Shown in pieces: positions 63,541 through 64,000 of a DNA stretch of 64,000 nucleotides (position 1 is the stretch's first letter; every line of letters starts with the position of its first letter). The notes beneath the pieces were generated by a model, which searched no databases, had not been told where the DNA came from, and saw only the letters and a list, made by a program, of their open reading frames with translations. The position numbers and the translations under genes are program-made. The stretch comes from Cyanoderma ruficeps (Eukaryota; Chordata; Aves; Passeriformes; Timaliidae): the NCBI GenBank assembly GCA_008694505.1, contig VZDJ01004378.1, positions 12,816,898 to 12,880,897 of the forward strand, written 5' to 3'.

Positions 63541-64000
63541 AACATGAGAAATGAGAGATAGCACTTAGGGATAAAATAATTTTTCCTGTAACAAGACACT
63601 TGCAGAAAATATCAGAGCAGTAACAATAAAAATGATTTATTAAAATTCTCATTTAGTGCCAAAGTTATTGAGAAGAAGAAATTGCAATATTTTGAATGTA
63701 AAATTGCATTTTAGAAAGAGACCATAAATAAAGCAACAGTAGATCCTTCTGCCAATGCATGAGCACATGCCTATAATGAGTGAATATCGATCAGAGGAGA
63801 AGCTGAGTGTCCTCGGTGCTTTTAAGATTTGTGTTCTCCCAGAAAACCTCTCTTTGCATTCTGGAAACTCACAAATTGTAAAAGCAGAAAACTCACAGTT
63901 ACTGACAAATACTTATGAAAATCGATCTATTAATCGTAACTTCAAATCATTATCAGATGTGAAGGACTGTCTTACAATGTATATAATAGTGTGTGAAGTT
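63541..64000. other. Noncoding sequence, nothing recognised
   Basis: About 460 bp of AT-rich sequence to the window end with no gene, RNA or repeat that I can identify. Confidence 0.55.

Noticed and set aside
63399..63652. Val/Phe/Gly-rich - strand frames crossing the N
   Set aside because: They are artefacts of the A/C-rich low-complexity block and the (CAA)n array.

Overview
This window looks like noncoding nuclear DNA from a bird, most likely a songbird (passerine). The bird assignment rests on the repeats. There are three or four CR1 LINE fragments, including the 3' end ATTCTATGATC-type signature and the CR1 reverse-transcriptase region around KSMGP...RELADVVTEP. There are also several endogenous-retrovirus LTRs whose sequences I recognise as avian types. 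The background is AT-rich and CpG-poor, with no CpG island. I found no operon structure, no tRNA or rRNA genes, no CRISPR array and no bacterial features.

No protein-coding gene can be supported. Every open frame is short (147 codons at most), starts at an arbitrary ATG, lacks recognisable domains and is often mirrored on the other strand. Several of the longer frames lie inside LTRs or CR1 3' UTRs. The window is best read as a gene desert or the inside of a very long intron; the sequence alone cannot separate these.

Layout. Bases 1-17317: AT-rich unique sequence with small tandem duplications and two perfect palindromes (3502-3523 and 9086-9109). 17323-18056: a structurally complete solo LTR on the + strand with a 5-bp target-site duplication (CATTA). 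19847-20130: an old antisense CR1. 20131-32058: unique sequence. 32064-32468: a shorter, older LTR on the + strand. 38417-39157: a second structurally complete solo LTR, on the - strand, with target-site duplication AACTA. 45855-46540: two CR1 fragments in opposite orientation, butted together. 56680-57545: a composite of a degenerate - strand LTR with a duplicated TATA-box region, a CR1 piece and a further LTR-like remnant. 63401-63540: an A/C-rich low-complexity block with a (CAA)n array that contains the window's only N.

Nothing here resembles a new gene system. The points most worth checking are the two datable solo LTRs, the rearranged CR1 and LTR composites, and the unexplained palindromes and hairpins.
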